Positions 20,301-28,973 of a stretch of DNA of 64,000 bases are shown piece by piece (position 1 is the first letter of the stretch; the number at the start of each line of letters is the position of its first letter). Under the pieces are notes generated by a model. It searched no databases and had not been told where the DNA came from. It worked only from the letters and a program-made list of their open reading frames with translations. Made by a program: the position numbers and the translations under genes. Source of the stretch: Leishmania mexicana MHOM/GT/2001/U1103. Lineage: Eukaryota > Euglenozoa > Kinetoplastea > Trypanosomatida > Trypanosomatidae. The DNA lies in NCBI RefSeq assembly GCF_000234665.1, contig NC_018329.1:62001-126000 (forward strand), in the 5' to 3' direction.

Positions 20301-20806
20301 GTGTAGCTCTGTAGCTGCTGCACAAGCGTGTGATTCAGTTGCCGCTCGGCCGACAGCTCGGCCTCGGCCACGGCAAGGGACCCGTGAAGGGCCTCGTCCA
20401 CGTGCGCCCACACGGCGTCGAAGGCATCACCGCGGCCCTTTTCTGCGTCGTCCAGCAGCGATTTGATGAGTTGATCCTTCACGCTGCTCGTCACCGCGCC
20501 GCGAAGACGTTCGAGGTCACTCAGCACGCGTTGAGTGGTGTCCTCGGCATGCTGCACCTGGTGCTTCGTCATTCGTCTCTGCAGTTCCGTCACCTGGTGC
20601 GCGAGTCGTGCCCGCTCGCCATTGAGGCTGAGCACATACTTGCCGTTGATAGAGGCGATCGTGTCGACGATGTGGGTAGTGTGGGCCAGCACATCCTCAA
20701 CACGCTGCTCCCGACGCTTCGCCTCCGCCTCGCGCTGCCGCTTGAAACGACCTTGCGCGCCGGCCGAGCCGCTGCTCGCAGAGTGCTCCCCCTGAGAAAG
20801 CATCAT
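17345..20806 (-). CDS. Large coiled-coil protein, function unknown (1153 aa)
   Basis: The frame opens with ATGATG at 20806-20801. Almost the whole protein from residue 20 to about 840 is heptad-rich helix with high Glu/Arg/Gln/Leu/Ala content, for example RLAHQVTELQRRMTKHQVQ, AEQRYTCLEGVVKRVQ and RDRLRAQVKVCQELLEKN. The 870-970 region is less regular and glycine-rich (GGAGGSGGAVAA). A further helix near 980-1060 precedes a disordered Ser/Ala/Pro/Glu tail with acidic clusters. There is no motor, GTPase, zinc or membrane motif. Architecture fits a structural cytoskeletal, basal-body or flagellar scaffold, but that is inference from composition only. Similar length and make-up to the coiled-coil gene at 22136-24196 next to it does not by itself show homology. 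I do not recognise an orthologue. Confidence 0.85.
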   Translation of the reverse strand: MMLSQGEHSASSGSAGAQGRFKRQREAEAKRREQRVEDVLAHTTHIVDTIASINGKYVLSLNGERARLAHQVTELQRRMTKHQVQHAEDTTQRVLSDLERLRGAVTSSVKDQLIKSLLDDAEKGRGDAFDAVWAHVDEALHGSLAVAEAELSAERQLNHTLVQQLQSYTQTILREVNGATSRAFKAEVEVMQRDVLVARLRAACTFAENRLVRHEQEVDALMRVVAQLAEKSRYAESARADGRRAKYHVRLLEQHLGLNEIVAAVRGEVARASSDVYAEMQRGSALPAPPDLSLRSSAPHYYALKMLEHKEMTLTDLVDSWQQQEARIIEAEQRYTCLEGVVKRVQHDALVVHQRYLEEKQRREIADRRITDMVRERLHSQKDQAISQEVQRLRWAYTEVVDDAAQLAVNLKVCRDELRRAQEETAGLSAQVRQLQRDAEMDQVALTIQELRSEYTARVRDLEEASTRAEMQLRLAESVSTQYGTAATEATAALQRVAQANAELSTATLQVIPDDRDAVARSNAAWREEVERIETQSERVLAMIRHMEGFESAQGNLYDAQVKELMRQWTLAREAEKAAMTSSAAAEGLRRGGGLMAISREAVDDGTESRTLVSSSIAGEESMDKVNAVLGASQFALREALVLLNTSLQSTDVERSRLVDTSLSDAQCVSELMAEVRRVTAERDRLRAQVKVCQELLEKNHVTVVERALMHDVPVEDSLNVAEATERIEVLKNQLAAAKQVCERSLNEVKQVTAEKDDVELRLAQLRREHEVLQGHSSRLKDKLHRSLARESELMEKNMALQTQLTDLVQPPGVPAQEAEASSTALQTTATHLTDLFSSLQESLGSLNAEIMTLRRKHVDEASIDADVVSGGNNGAGAEDTEGALFVDSLSRSGMMNIVRVLKDTLHKAGLLKASLKSFSGAQAIGLCAAAKVSEGGAGGSGGAVAASVVPHPSPETQQRALEYRSSLLEAKLASMAAERLEMRERVQKAEKTTADMEAANQRLLTISKSVMEKQNMLKTENEQLRAQLLQLTAATNAASAPRPEPHAAPPVSDTQSVEASVSSQHVLSSATAAPTSSASAATQPSAQFVGDDLPAANAWVTDSAVPSAQEQEEEKAEGALESVAGNMAVAPPSAPMDEEPVPETGASAGSET

Positions 20807-22135
20807 GGCGGATAAAACGGCCTTCTCTAGGAAAGACGGCGAAGGTGTACCTGCGTGAGTGCGTGTGCTTGTGTGTGGTTGGCTTGGGGGGTCACCCTCT
20901 CTCGCCGTCTTCCTCCCTCAGCAACTGGCGAAGTTGCAAAGATGTCCCTGGGGAAGAACGTGTCCAGACGCAGTAGTCCAACAAGAGCCGCTGATGCAAC
21001 GCGAAGACATGGGAAGAGAAAGCGGGATGGGAGTGGTGCCGGTTCGACAACGTCGTGCTGCAGAGCCAAGGAGCCTGAAGAAGAAGAGAGCAAGTGCCTG
21101 TTGCACATGTTCTCGTCATGGAGAGAGACGAGCAGTGTCAGAGAAAAGGCGCGGTGAAGAAGGACAACACGCAGATGTTACCAGGGCTGCCGCCTACCAA
21201 CGATGGAGGAACGTCGAGCACACTTTTTTTTGAGGGGAGAGGCCGGGGGGAGGTGTCTGTCGAGAGGGCGATGGCCCCCACAAGACCACCTGACACCGAA
21301 GAGGTGACGGCCAAAGAACAGTTTCCGCTAAGAAGAATCTCTGGCACGCGACCTCAGCGCAGATACCATGGTCACACCTTCTCAAACACACGCACTTCAC
21401 AACAGCCACGAGACAGAGGGAGGGGGCGAGAGGCGGACGCGCTCGATGCGCCCTCACCGCCGTACTTCCAGCTTCGTGCTGGTCATGACAGGGGTAGAAG
21501 GAGAAAGCGAATGGAGTTGGGGTTCGCGCACGAGAACGTCTCCGCAATCTAGCACAAAACACTCATCCAGGAAGCAGCGTGTGAAAAGAAGGGGGGGTGC
21601 TGTCTGCAGGGACAACGAGTGGCTGTCCATCGCATCACCGCTATTGTCGCTAAGGAAAAGGAGCGCAAAAGAAAAATGCGCAGTGCGAACCCCCCCCATC
21701 GCTCTCCATGTCCCCCTGTGTAGGGATTCAGCTCTATGATCGCCCAAGCCATCTGCACTGCTTCCGCCGGTATGTGTGTCCCTGCCAGTGTGTGTGTGAG
21801 GGGGAGGGGGGTGCTGACGTCTTCGTGTATGGCTCGTCTGCGAGCCGTGCGTCTATGTGGTGGTGTAGTTGTGGGGGTGGAAGGGGGGGGTAGATGCAAT
21901 GCAGAGCTTTGGGATTACCCAAGTAAAAGGTGTACGGCGGAATGAGGCAAGAAGGCCACGAAACGTACATCGTGCCCGTGCCGCTGAGTCAAGCAGCGTG
22001 AGAGTCGCAGGAAAATCCACGGCATTGCTGCTCGCCATCTCGGTTGGGTAGGGTTGGCACCTGTTCACGACAGAAGCCATTCGCCATGACCGTATGATTG
22101 AGGGAGCGCAGGAGAAAAGTACAGCGCGGGTGCCG
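20807..22135. other. Intergenic spacer between two coiled-coil genes
   Basis: About 1.3 kb, no gene supported. There are purine-rich plus-strand stretches near 21063-21092 and 21241-21256, a T8 run near 21223, and a C8 run near 21689. Plus-strand frames here have no domain character. Confidence 0.7.
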
Positions 22136-24196
22136 CTAGTAGTCGTCATACGGCGTCTGCGGGACGTCCCCATCAGAGGGATCGCTGAGCGAGTCTTCGA
22201 GGAGCAGCGCCGCCATCTTCTGAGCCGCCACGTCAGAGTCTACGTGAACGCGGCTTGGATCGAAAAGATCGTCCTCTGCTGCGGCAAAGGGCGAGCGTGA
22301 CGGCAGCTGCCTGAGGTCATTCGAGACGTCCGCCGCGGATTCGTCCGTGGTTGTGGTGGACCGAGTGACATCCATGGCCCTCATGCACGGCACTACCTCT
22401 GCGCCTAGCGGCGACGGAGAGTCCAACACAGCCGTGCATTTCGCGGCGCTTGCCCCCCTACCAGCCTCTCCACTCTTGACAAGAGCAGCGGCGGGCGTCG
22501 GTGTCTTCAACGTTTCCTCCACCCGCCCCACCGCGCGGAACAGCGCGTTGTCATTGTGAGTGGAAATGCGAGCAAACCGGCGCAGCATCGTGTGGGTTTC
22601 GTCTGCCTTGCGGCGTTGACCCGCCACCTCGACCAGTACTCGGCAAAGAAGAGCCTCCATCCGCTCTTGCGTAGTGCCAGTGTCGCCAACAGCGGCGTGG
22701 CAGCGAGCGATATCGTCACGAAGGTTGTGCACGTCTCGCCTCGTTTCATCCACATCGCCGAGCGCACCCGTCATCATCTCTTCGCGTCCAATGAGTTCGT
22801 CCCCCAACCTCCCAGGCCCCAGGGACGTCTGGTTTGTCGTTGGTCGCACCGGGCCTTCGCATGCTCCACCGTCGCTGGCTTCGGGGCAGGTCACCAATGT
22901 AGCTTTCCGTCGTGTCGTGCCCACCCTGAAAGCTTCCTCCGAAGGCACTTGCCCTGAGCGGAGCGCCACGCCGAGGTGCTGAAGAAGGCACCGTACAACG
23001 TCGACGGCAGCCTCCGCCCCATCCCTCTCCAGCGCTATACGACCATTTGCCTCCAGCAGTACGAGCTCATTCTCGATTAGGTCGTCCATCTCCGCCTGCA
23101 TTTCACTCGTCAAGGCGCGCTCGTCCGCCAGCTGCATCTCATGTAGTCTGCGCTGACGCTCGAGGTCACACTCCAATCGCTTGATGCGCTCACGTGGTGA
23201 ATCGTCGCCCGCGGCTGCGGTTGTTGCCGCCACAGCTGCGTCGAACCCGCAAGGAAGGCGAGAGGTGGTAGCAGCGCTCTCTGCTCCACTGTGCCCTGGT
23301 GGGGAGTAAGGATAGAGTGAAAGACGAGGCGTGTCCACCGGCACCGTCAGTGATCGCCGCTGCGAAGGACGTGGCGAACACGTGCGTCTGTGAGGACTCT
23401 CCTCGGACGACGCCGGTGACGCGCTCTCTGGAGAAAAGCCCCCAGAGACGTTTGCGCAGGAGCTACCGCATCTACCACCAGCAGCCGCGGCGCCACTGGT
23501 TCGGGTTTCACCAGGCATGCGATGTACGCTTTCCGCGACTCTCGCAGACTCGGCCGCGCACAGCTGCAGGAGCAACAACGCCTCGCTTGTCTCCGCTGAC
23601 TCGACGTGCGCGCGCCCCACCGCCTCCGCGTCCTCAACGGCGACGCGTCCAAGTCTCGCGTCTCTCTCGCTGGCAACGGCACTCTGCTTCTCTAGCTCCT
23701 GCACACGCCGCCGTAGTTGCTCTTTCTCCTGCGACACTTGCACCACTTCCATCCGAAGTGACTGGGCGTCTTGCTCCATCTGTAGAATGTGTGTCAGCGA
23801 CATGTCAGCGGAGGCCAGCAGCTCGTTTCGCTCCCTCACAGCTGCGGTGCGCTGCGCCGTCGCCTCCTGCAGCTGCAGCCGCAAGGACTCGATTTCGGCC
23901 ACGTACTCTGCTTCTACTCTCTTGAGAGAGTTTCGCAAACGATGGGTGTCTTGGCAGGACCGGCACTGGTGCGAGTAGCCGCTGTCATTCTTTGCCCAGG
24001 TTTCTCTGGGCATCATCGTTGCATCCTCCATGTCGCAGTCGCCGGCATCGTACAGCCCTGCATCCTCAATGAACGAGGCACGCACCGGAGGCTCAAACAG
24101 CACATCAACGCGACTGGCGGCGACTACGGAGGAGGGCGAGTGTCGTCTCCGCCGCGGCGGTGTGGAAGCACTTGAGAAAGACCAGTTCCCGGACAT
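22136..24196 (-). CDS. Coiled-coil protein with N-terminal CxxC motif, function unknown (686 aa)
   Basis: Starts at ATG 24196. The first 60 residues are basic and serine-rich. A CRSCQDTHRLRNSLKR motif near residues 78-93 leads straight into a long coiled coil (about 90-195: YVAEIESLRLQLQEATAQR, VVQVSQEKEQLRRRVQELEK). Residues 215-310 are disordered Ser/Pro-rich. A second coiled coil spans about 335-420 (RIKRLECDLERQRRLHEMQL). The C-terminal part holds a further predicted helix and ends in an acidic patch. No enzymatic motif is visible. The layout (short disordered head, split coiled coil) is common for basal-body/cytoskeletal components. Function is unknown and no orthologue was recognised. 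Confidence 0.83.
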   Translation of the reverse strand: MSGNWSFSSASTPPRRRRHSPSSVVAASRVDVLFEPPVRASFIEDAGLYDAGDCDMEDATMMPRETWAKNDSGYSHQCRSCQDTHRLRNSLKRVEAEYVAEIESLRLQLQEATAQRTAAVRERNELLASADMSLTHILQMEQDAQSLRMEVVQVSQEKEQLRRRVQELEKQSAVASERDARLGRVAVEDAEAVGRAHVESAETSEALLLLQLCAAESARVAESVHRMPGETRTSGAAAAGGRCGSSCANVSGGFSPESASPASSEESPHRRTCSPRPSQRRSLTVPVDTPRLSLYPYSPPGHSGAESAATTSRLPCGFDAAVAATTAAAGDDSPRERIKRLECDLERQRRLHEMQLADERALTSEMQAEMDDLIENELVLLEANGRIALERDGAEAAVDVVRCLLQHLGVALRSGQVPSEEAFRVGTTRRKATLVTCPEASDGGACEGPVRPTTNQTSLGPGRLGDELIGREEMMTGALGDVDETRRDVHNLRDDIARCHAAVGDTGTTQERMEALLCRVLVEVAGQRRKADETHTMLRRFARISTHNDNALFRAVGRVEETLKTPTPAAALVKSGEAGRGASAAKCTAVLDSPSPLGAEVVPCMRAMDVTRSTTTTDESAADVSNDLRQLPSRSPFAAAEDDLFDPSRVHVDSDVAAQKMAALLLEDSLSDPSDGDVPQTPYDDY

Positions 24197-24245
24197 CCCT
24201 CTGCTCTCCGCGCCGAGGCGTCCGTGGGTGTGTATTCGTGTCTAT

Positions 24246-24269
24246 GTATATATATATATGTGTGTGTAG
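24246..24269. repeat. TA/GT dinucleotide repeat
   Basis: (TA)7 immediately followed by a short GT run, 50-70 bases upstream of the minus-strand ATG at 24196; probable 5' UTR or splice-region microsatellite. Confidence 0.8.
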
Positions 24270-25234
24270 GAGTAAGTAAGCGCTGCTCCACGCAAAACGG
24301 TCTTCGCGTGCAGGCGAGATGATCGGGGGGACCGGGTGAGGGCAGGCATAGCAAGATACAGAAAGAGGGGAGAGGTTGCGTGCATCAAAGCACATGTCCG
24401 CACCAGCTGTTATGTGGGAAAGAGGCACGCGACAAAGACACTGCACGCATAACGGAGGCTCGTGCATGAGGACGGTGGCAAACACCGTCATCTCTCACAG
24501 ACCTCGTCCCCGCCCCAGCCACTCCTCCCTCCCTCGCATACAGCTGCACGGGTGAACCCAGCAGAGAGAGGGCGTGTGCCCGTGCGTGTGTGTGTGTGTG
24601 TGTTCGGGAATATGCTGCCGCTGTCCGGCTACTCTTATTTTTTTACGCCCACCACTTTCGTAAACAGAGAGGAAGAAAGGGAGAGGGGGAGCACCTTGTA
24701 CCCGTACCTGCGTGGTTGCCGCCGTGCGCTGGTGTGTGCATGTCCTTGTCGGTGCGACGGCTCCTGTGTGCACACGCGCGTGTGTGTGTGTGAGTATATT
24801 GTAAGGGAGGGTAGCACGGATGAGACCGCACAAGGACACACGCACACGCATGCACGAGCCGCCACAGTCGCGCAGGCACTGAAAGATAGGCCAAGATACG
24901 CAAAACACACACCTCTTCCATGCTTCGGAGATGCCCAGGTACGCGGTGGAGTGTTGTCCATGGCGAGGAATAAGCATGAGGCGTCAAAGGAAGAGAGGGA
25001 AGAGGTCCAGACACAAGTGCGGCGAGAGCGAGCGAGAAGCGGAAAGCACACGCACACGCGCACGTACATACGTACCCCGTAAGACAGAGACAAGAGAAAC
25101 ACTTAAAAAAGCGAGCACGACCCTCGCACGGGGAGCGGGAATTAAAGAGGCGACACAACAAACAACGAAACGTACTGTGATGATATTAGGGATGCGAAAA
25201 GCGCTGGGCATGAATGGGGTGAGGTTTCCGGGAC

Positions 25235-25258
25235 GGGGGTGGGGTGGGGACGTGTGGG
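25235..25258 (+). other. G-quadruplex motif
   Basis: G5-T-G4-T-G4-ACGTGT-G3 on the plus (template) strand, downstream of the coiled-coil gene stop at 22136 is not relevant here: it sits in the spacer 3' of the RRM-YTH stop's opposite side, i.e. 5' flank of nothing coding, between 24197 and 25599. Confidence 0.6.
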
Positions 25259-25599
25259 CGGCTGGGGCAAGGATGGCAAGTGGGGAAGGGAGGCGCGCGC
25301 CTTCTCCCCTTGTAATGGTGAAGTGATCACACCGCATGTGTTTGTGTATGTGTCTGGGTGCGCGCATGCGCTTTGGGGTGCGTGGCACCATGGGCATCAC
25401 ACGCTACCAGTCGCACACACCATCCGCGGGACACAGACGCGTCCGTACAAGCAGCACTCAGATGGATGAGGCACATGGAATTGGGCACGGAAAGGGCAGC
25501 ACAGAGAAGGAGACCGCTGCGGCACGTTGTCACCGTCACGGCCCTAGTGTATCTCGACTCTCTGTAGGCTCACTACGCTAGCCAGTTCAAGAAACCGCT

Positions 25600-27369
25600 T
25601 CAATGGACATACGACTTCTTTGAGCGAGGTGCCGGGGGAACCGTGGGGGAGGAGCTGCCGTCGTGGCTGGAACTGTTTCCGTTGCTGCTTCCCCCAATAC
25701 CGTGTCCGTTAGACGTAACTGCTCCTACGACAACGGCCACCGCGGCTGCCCGTGCGGACGCAGGGGCTGGTAACTTGATGGACAGCGATGCCGGCGATGG
25801 CTCGCGGGAGTTGCCGCTGCCGGTGCCGCCGGGCGGACTGGCGTAGCCATTTGCGCTGGTGCTGCTGTTGTTCGCCTGATTACGTCGGCTGGCAGGCACC
25901 GGGATGGCCAGGCCGCTATCGCTGATCGGAGCTGGCGGGGTGGTCATGCCACCGACGCCTCGGCCACGGCCTATCGGTGGCGGTGGCGGCGGCGGCCTAG
26001 CAACGCTACGCCCGCCGCGTACGACCCCACCACGCCCACGTGGCAGTGGGATGCTTGGCCCGGTGGGCGACGGAACAAAGTACTGCTCTGCCTTGCCACA
26101 ATGGCTGTCAATGAGGTCGAGCAGTTGAGCCCCTGTCTCCAGCCTCAGCCGAGAGCCGTCGCGCTGCTTAAACAGCAGCACCCCGTCCAACGATCGTGTG
26201 CTGGCCTCTGGGATGGCGCAGTGATGCTGCACCCACTCGATCGGACAAGTCTTCGCCTCCCGCCGCGCGGGGGCCCCTTTTGGCAGCACTCGTGCGTACC
26301 CAAAGACGGTGGGAGGACTAGATAGGAGAAAGACGACAAAGGCCAAGCCGCGAGCCTCCATGCAACTCTGCATCTCATCAGCGAACACGGGGTTCGGCCA
26401 GAAGTACTCGTCCCGCACGGCGTCCTCGGCGTCCTTCTCCGTGATGTACGTGATGAAGGTTGCCGCCTGTTGCGCCTTGGCGGCGCCGTTGACGTGCAGC
26501 GAAGCGGCTGCCGCTGTCGTTGCTGCCAGGGGGCTGGACGAGGACCCGGTGGGGGCTAATGTGGTCGACGCCTGCAAGCGCTGCTGACTTCGCGGGGCCG
26601 GAAGGGTTGGACCGTCGTAATCAAGCCCGCCACCGATGGGGGTGAGCGCGGCTGGTGGAAGACGCCGCTCCACCATGATGCTGCTGCGTGGCGCTGGAAC
26701 GTTGGGGTTGTGTTGCGGCGGCAGCGGTGGTGGAGGCGGCGGAGGAACGTCGATGCGGTGCGGGATGATGTGTGCGCGCGGCGGCGGCGGCGGCGGCGGC
26801 GGCAGCACCGGTTCCGACAACATATGGTAGATCTTCTCTCTCGCGGGCTCGCGATCGCTGAGCTCGGTGTAAATAAACTGCTTTCCGTAGAACTGAAGGA
26901 CACGTGGAATGATGAGCAGTTTGCTGGGGTCCTGCAGGATAACCCATCCGCGACCGTTGCAGTTCACGTTTTGGCCCGGAAACACATCTGCCTCCTTCAC
27001 CATGTCAAACGTTTCGAAGTAGCGGCCCAGCATCTCGGGTGTCGTATTGAAAGGCAGGTGGGAGACGTAGATACAGACATACTTGGTGGCGGTCGCGTAG
27101 AGGGACCCGGTGCGGGGGTCTTTGAAGAAGGCGTGGTACTGCGCGTTCGGCAGCAGCTTCCGCAGCGTGACACCCATCTCATCAGCCGAGGTGGAGAGCG
27201 GCACCTCGTGCGGCGGCACATGCGTCGGGTCGAAGAGCTTCGTACCCTCGGGAAAGTACTGATACAGGGGAAGCCGGTAGTCTTCCATCAGCGGCAGCCG
27301 GTCGCCGTTCACGTACACAAACGGCGTGGCCGTCGAGGCACTCGCTGATACGGCGTCGCTGGACATCAT
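25600..27369 (-). CDS. RNA-binding protein with RRM and divergent YTH-like domain
   Basis: A 589-aa protein from ATG 27369 (ATGATG). Residues 97-170 form an RRM: YVCIYVSHLPFNTTPEML (RNP2-like) and NGRGWVIL in the RNP1 place. Polyproline runs follow at 189-197, 209-216 and 459-465. Residues 303-422 resemble a YTH domain in order: TFITYITEKDAEDAVRDEYF (as FxIKSxxxxNVxxSixxgvW), W324 at the first cage position, AFVVFLLSSPPTVFGYARV (as VyLxFSvnxSgxFxGxAxM), CPIEWV (as FxvkWi) and LFKQRDGSRLRLETGAQLL (as sRDxqEi..xxgxxll). YTH domains bind N6-methyladenosine in RNA. The loop normally carrying a second cage tryptophan reads LPKGAPARREAK with none. The C-terminus has RGR/RGG and low-complexity sequence. 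RRM is firm, while YTH is inference by eye. Confidence 0.7.
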   Translation of the reverse strand: MMSSDAVSASASTATPFVYVNGDRLPLMEDYRLPLYQYFPEGTKLFDPTHVPPHEVPLSTSADEMGVTLRKLLPNAQYHAFFKDPRTGSLYATATKYVCIYVSHLPFNTTPEMLGRYFETFDMVKEADVFPGQNVNCNGRGWVILQDPSKLLIIPRVLQFYGKQFIYTELSDREPAREKIYHMLSEPVLPPPPPPPPRAHIIPHRIDVPPPPPPPLPPQHNPNVPAPRSSIMVERRLPPAALTPIGGGLDYDGPTLPAPRSQQRLQASTTLAPTGSSSSPLAATTAAAASLHVNGAAKAQQAATFITYITEKDAEDAVRDEYFWPNPVFADEMQSCMEARGLAFVVFLLSSPPTVFGYARVLPKGAPARREAKTCPIEWVQHHCAIPEASTRSLDGVLLFKQRDGSRLRLETGAQLLDLIDSHCGKAEQYFVPSPTGPSIPLPRGRGGVVRGGRSVARPPPPPPPIGRGRGVGGMTTPPAPISDSGLAIPVPASRRNQANNSSTSANGYASPPGGTGSGNSREPSPASLSIKLPAPASARAAAVAVVVGAVTSNGHGIGGSSNGNSSSHDGSSSPTVPPAPRSKKSYVH

Positions 27370-27370
27370 C

Positions 27371-27412
27371 CTGGGAATGGGAAAAGAGAATCACCTGAAC
27401 TGAAAGAGGGAC
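27371..27412 (-). promoter_or_regulatory. Predicted trans-splice acceptor(s) for the RRM-YTH gene
   Basis: On the transcript strand a tract ending CCCATTCCCAG places AG at 27372-27371, one base before ATG 27369. A second pyrimidine tract with TTTCAG/TTCAG lies about 25-30 bases further upstream. The upstream site would give a more ordinary leader. Confidence 0.45.
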
Positions 27413-28232
27413 CCTAGGAAACACAGAGTCTTCAGAGGTCGGCGTGTGCAGCGCGGGTGGGGACCAGAACGCCACAAATGTGTGAGTGGGAGTGAGCGAA
27501 CGACGATGCTTTGCAAAAAGGAAAATGCGAAAGAACAGAGTCAAGGCTAACGTGTGCGTGCGCGTGTGCGTATCCGATCGAGCGCGAAGTGATGACGGGG
27601 GACCACCAGCACAGTGCACGGGTGCTGAAATGATGGAGAATGGAGGTGAAGCAGGCGGTCACAGGGAGCAAGGCGAGTACGTGTGGGAGGGAGAGGGCGA
27701 CAGCACTCACGCGCGGTGTGTGGGTGTGGCTGTGCGTGTTCGTGGAAGTGAGAGTCACACAAGGAGATGGAAGAAAGAGAGGAAGCGCCGCGCCAACCCC
27801 GTAGCCGTCGAGAGGGAATTTCACGAGACAGAGGAGAAACATGGGGGGGAGCAAACATCAGCAGAGTACAATCAGGGAGTCACAGAGCGACGCACAAGAG
27901 AGCAGTCACAGCACCAAAAGGGAAGCGCGCACGTGCAGCGTAGATGTACCACGATGCAGGTGCCTCACAGTCCGCCGTCAGAGGTGCGTAGCATCCGTGT
28001 ACGCTGGTCGCTACCCCTTTCGGAGGAGCTCCGACGCAGTATAGCGTCGCCAGTGAACGAAAACTGCTGGAGTTGCTCGTACGAAAGTTGCAGGAGGAGA
28101 CGGTGGCGACAGTCGTGCCATCTCTGCCTCCCTCGCTCACGGCTTCCGCAGCAGCCATGTGCCCACCACCCGTACCAAGGGAGCTGCAGTATATTCCAAA
28201 GGAAACCCGGCTGCGTTCTCCTGTTCGTTCCT

Positions 28233-28257
28233 CTGTGTGTGTGTGTGTGTGTGTGTC
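28233..28257. repeat. GT microsatellite
   Basis: Uninterrupted TG dinucleotide run of about 25 bases on the plus strand (CA in the transcript), in the DPH6 to RRM-YTH spacer. Confidence 0.85.
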
Positions 28258-28973
28258 TGCCTCTCGTTACCGTGACCATGCAACCGCTGTCGACGCCTTT
28301 TGCCTGCCTGCACCAGACGCCTTCCCTGCAGGGAGGGGGGAGGAGAGGCACAGCAGACGTCCAAACATGCGCACGTGCGAAAACCACGCACTACGCTCCC
28401 CTTTCTCAGCTGGCTGTGCTCGCGAGAGCAGAGGCGAGGGGGAGGTGCAGGTGGGCGAGGATGATACCATGGAAATGGGAGGAGACCCACCAAGGTACGT
28501 GCAGCAACGGCGCGCAGGTGGTTAACCGCTTTACTCATTACAGAGGATTGGGTGAGGAAGAGGCGGGAAGACGCTACAGCCCGTGCACATCAACTTTGAC
28601 AGGCGCTCTATCTTGCGGTATGAATGTGGTTGTGCGGGCGTCTGTTGCTTCGCGCAGCCACTCAGCGCCCACCCCGTTTCTCATGGCTGTGCCTGCGAAC
28701 TGAACACCACAACAACAACACACCCAGACACATGGAGACGCCAGCACACGAACGATGGGGACAACCAAACATAGCGAGAAGAAGCGGGAGAGTAGCGCAC
28801 ATGCACGCACACTTCTACTTCGGCTCTTGTGCGCCCACGGTGAGCGGAGGCCTCGCACAGCGCGCTTGAATGATGAATGCTGTACCGATGGTGGAGCCGA
28901 AAATGAAAGACAAAGAGGACGTCAACAGGTCGCGAGCGGGGTGATACAAAGTACGGTCTTCAGGTAGATGGAA

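Larger units (their letters stand above)
24197..25599. other. Intergenic spacer between RRM-YTH gene and 686-aa coiled-coil gene
   Basis: About 1.4 kb, no gene. Contains a TA repeat at 24246-24259 followed by GT, GT runs at about 24583-24603 and 24779-24793, a pyrimidine tract on the transcript strand at about 24356-24378, and a plus-strand quadruplex motif at 25235-25258. Confidence 0.7.
27370..28973. other. Intergenic spacer between DPH6 and RRM-YTH gene
   Basis: About 1.6 kb. Two AGs follow pyrimidine tracts just upstream of the RRM-YTH ATG. A GT microsatellite lies at 28233-28257. A 405-codon plus-strand frame opened by GTG (27486-28703) crosses the region but has random-looking composition. 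No gene is called. Confidence 0.65.

Noticed and set aside
27486..28703. 405-codon plus-strand open frame in the DPH6 to RRM-YTH spacer
   Set aside because: Opened by GTG, Arg/Cys/Val-rich with GT-repeat derived VCVCVC residues, no domain. Long chance frames are expected in GC-rich sequence and all supported genes are on the minus strand.
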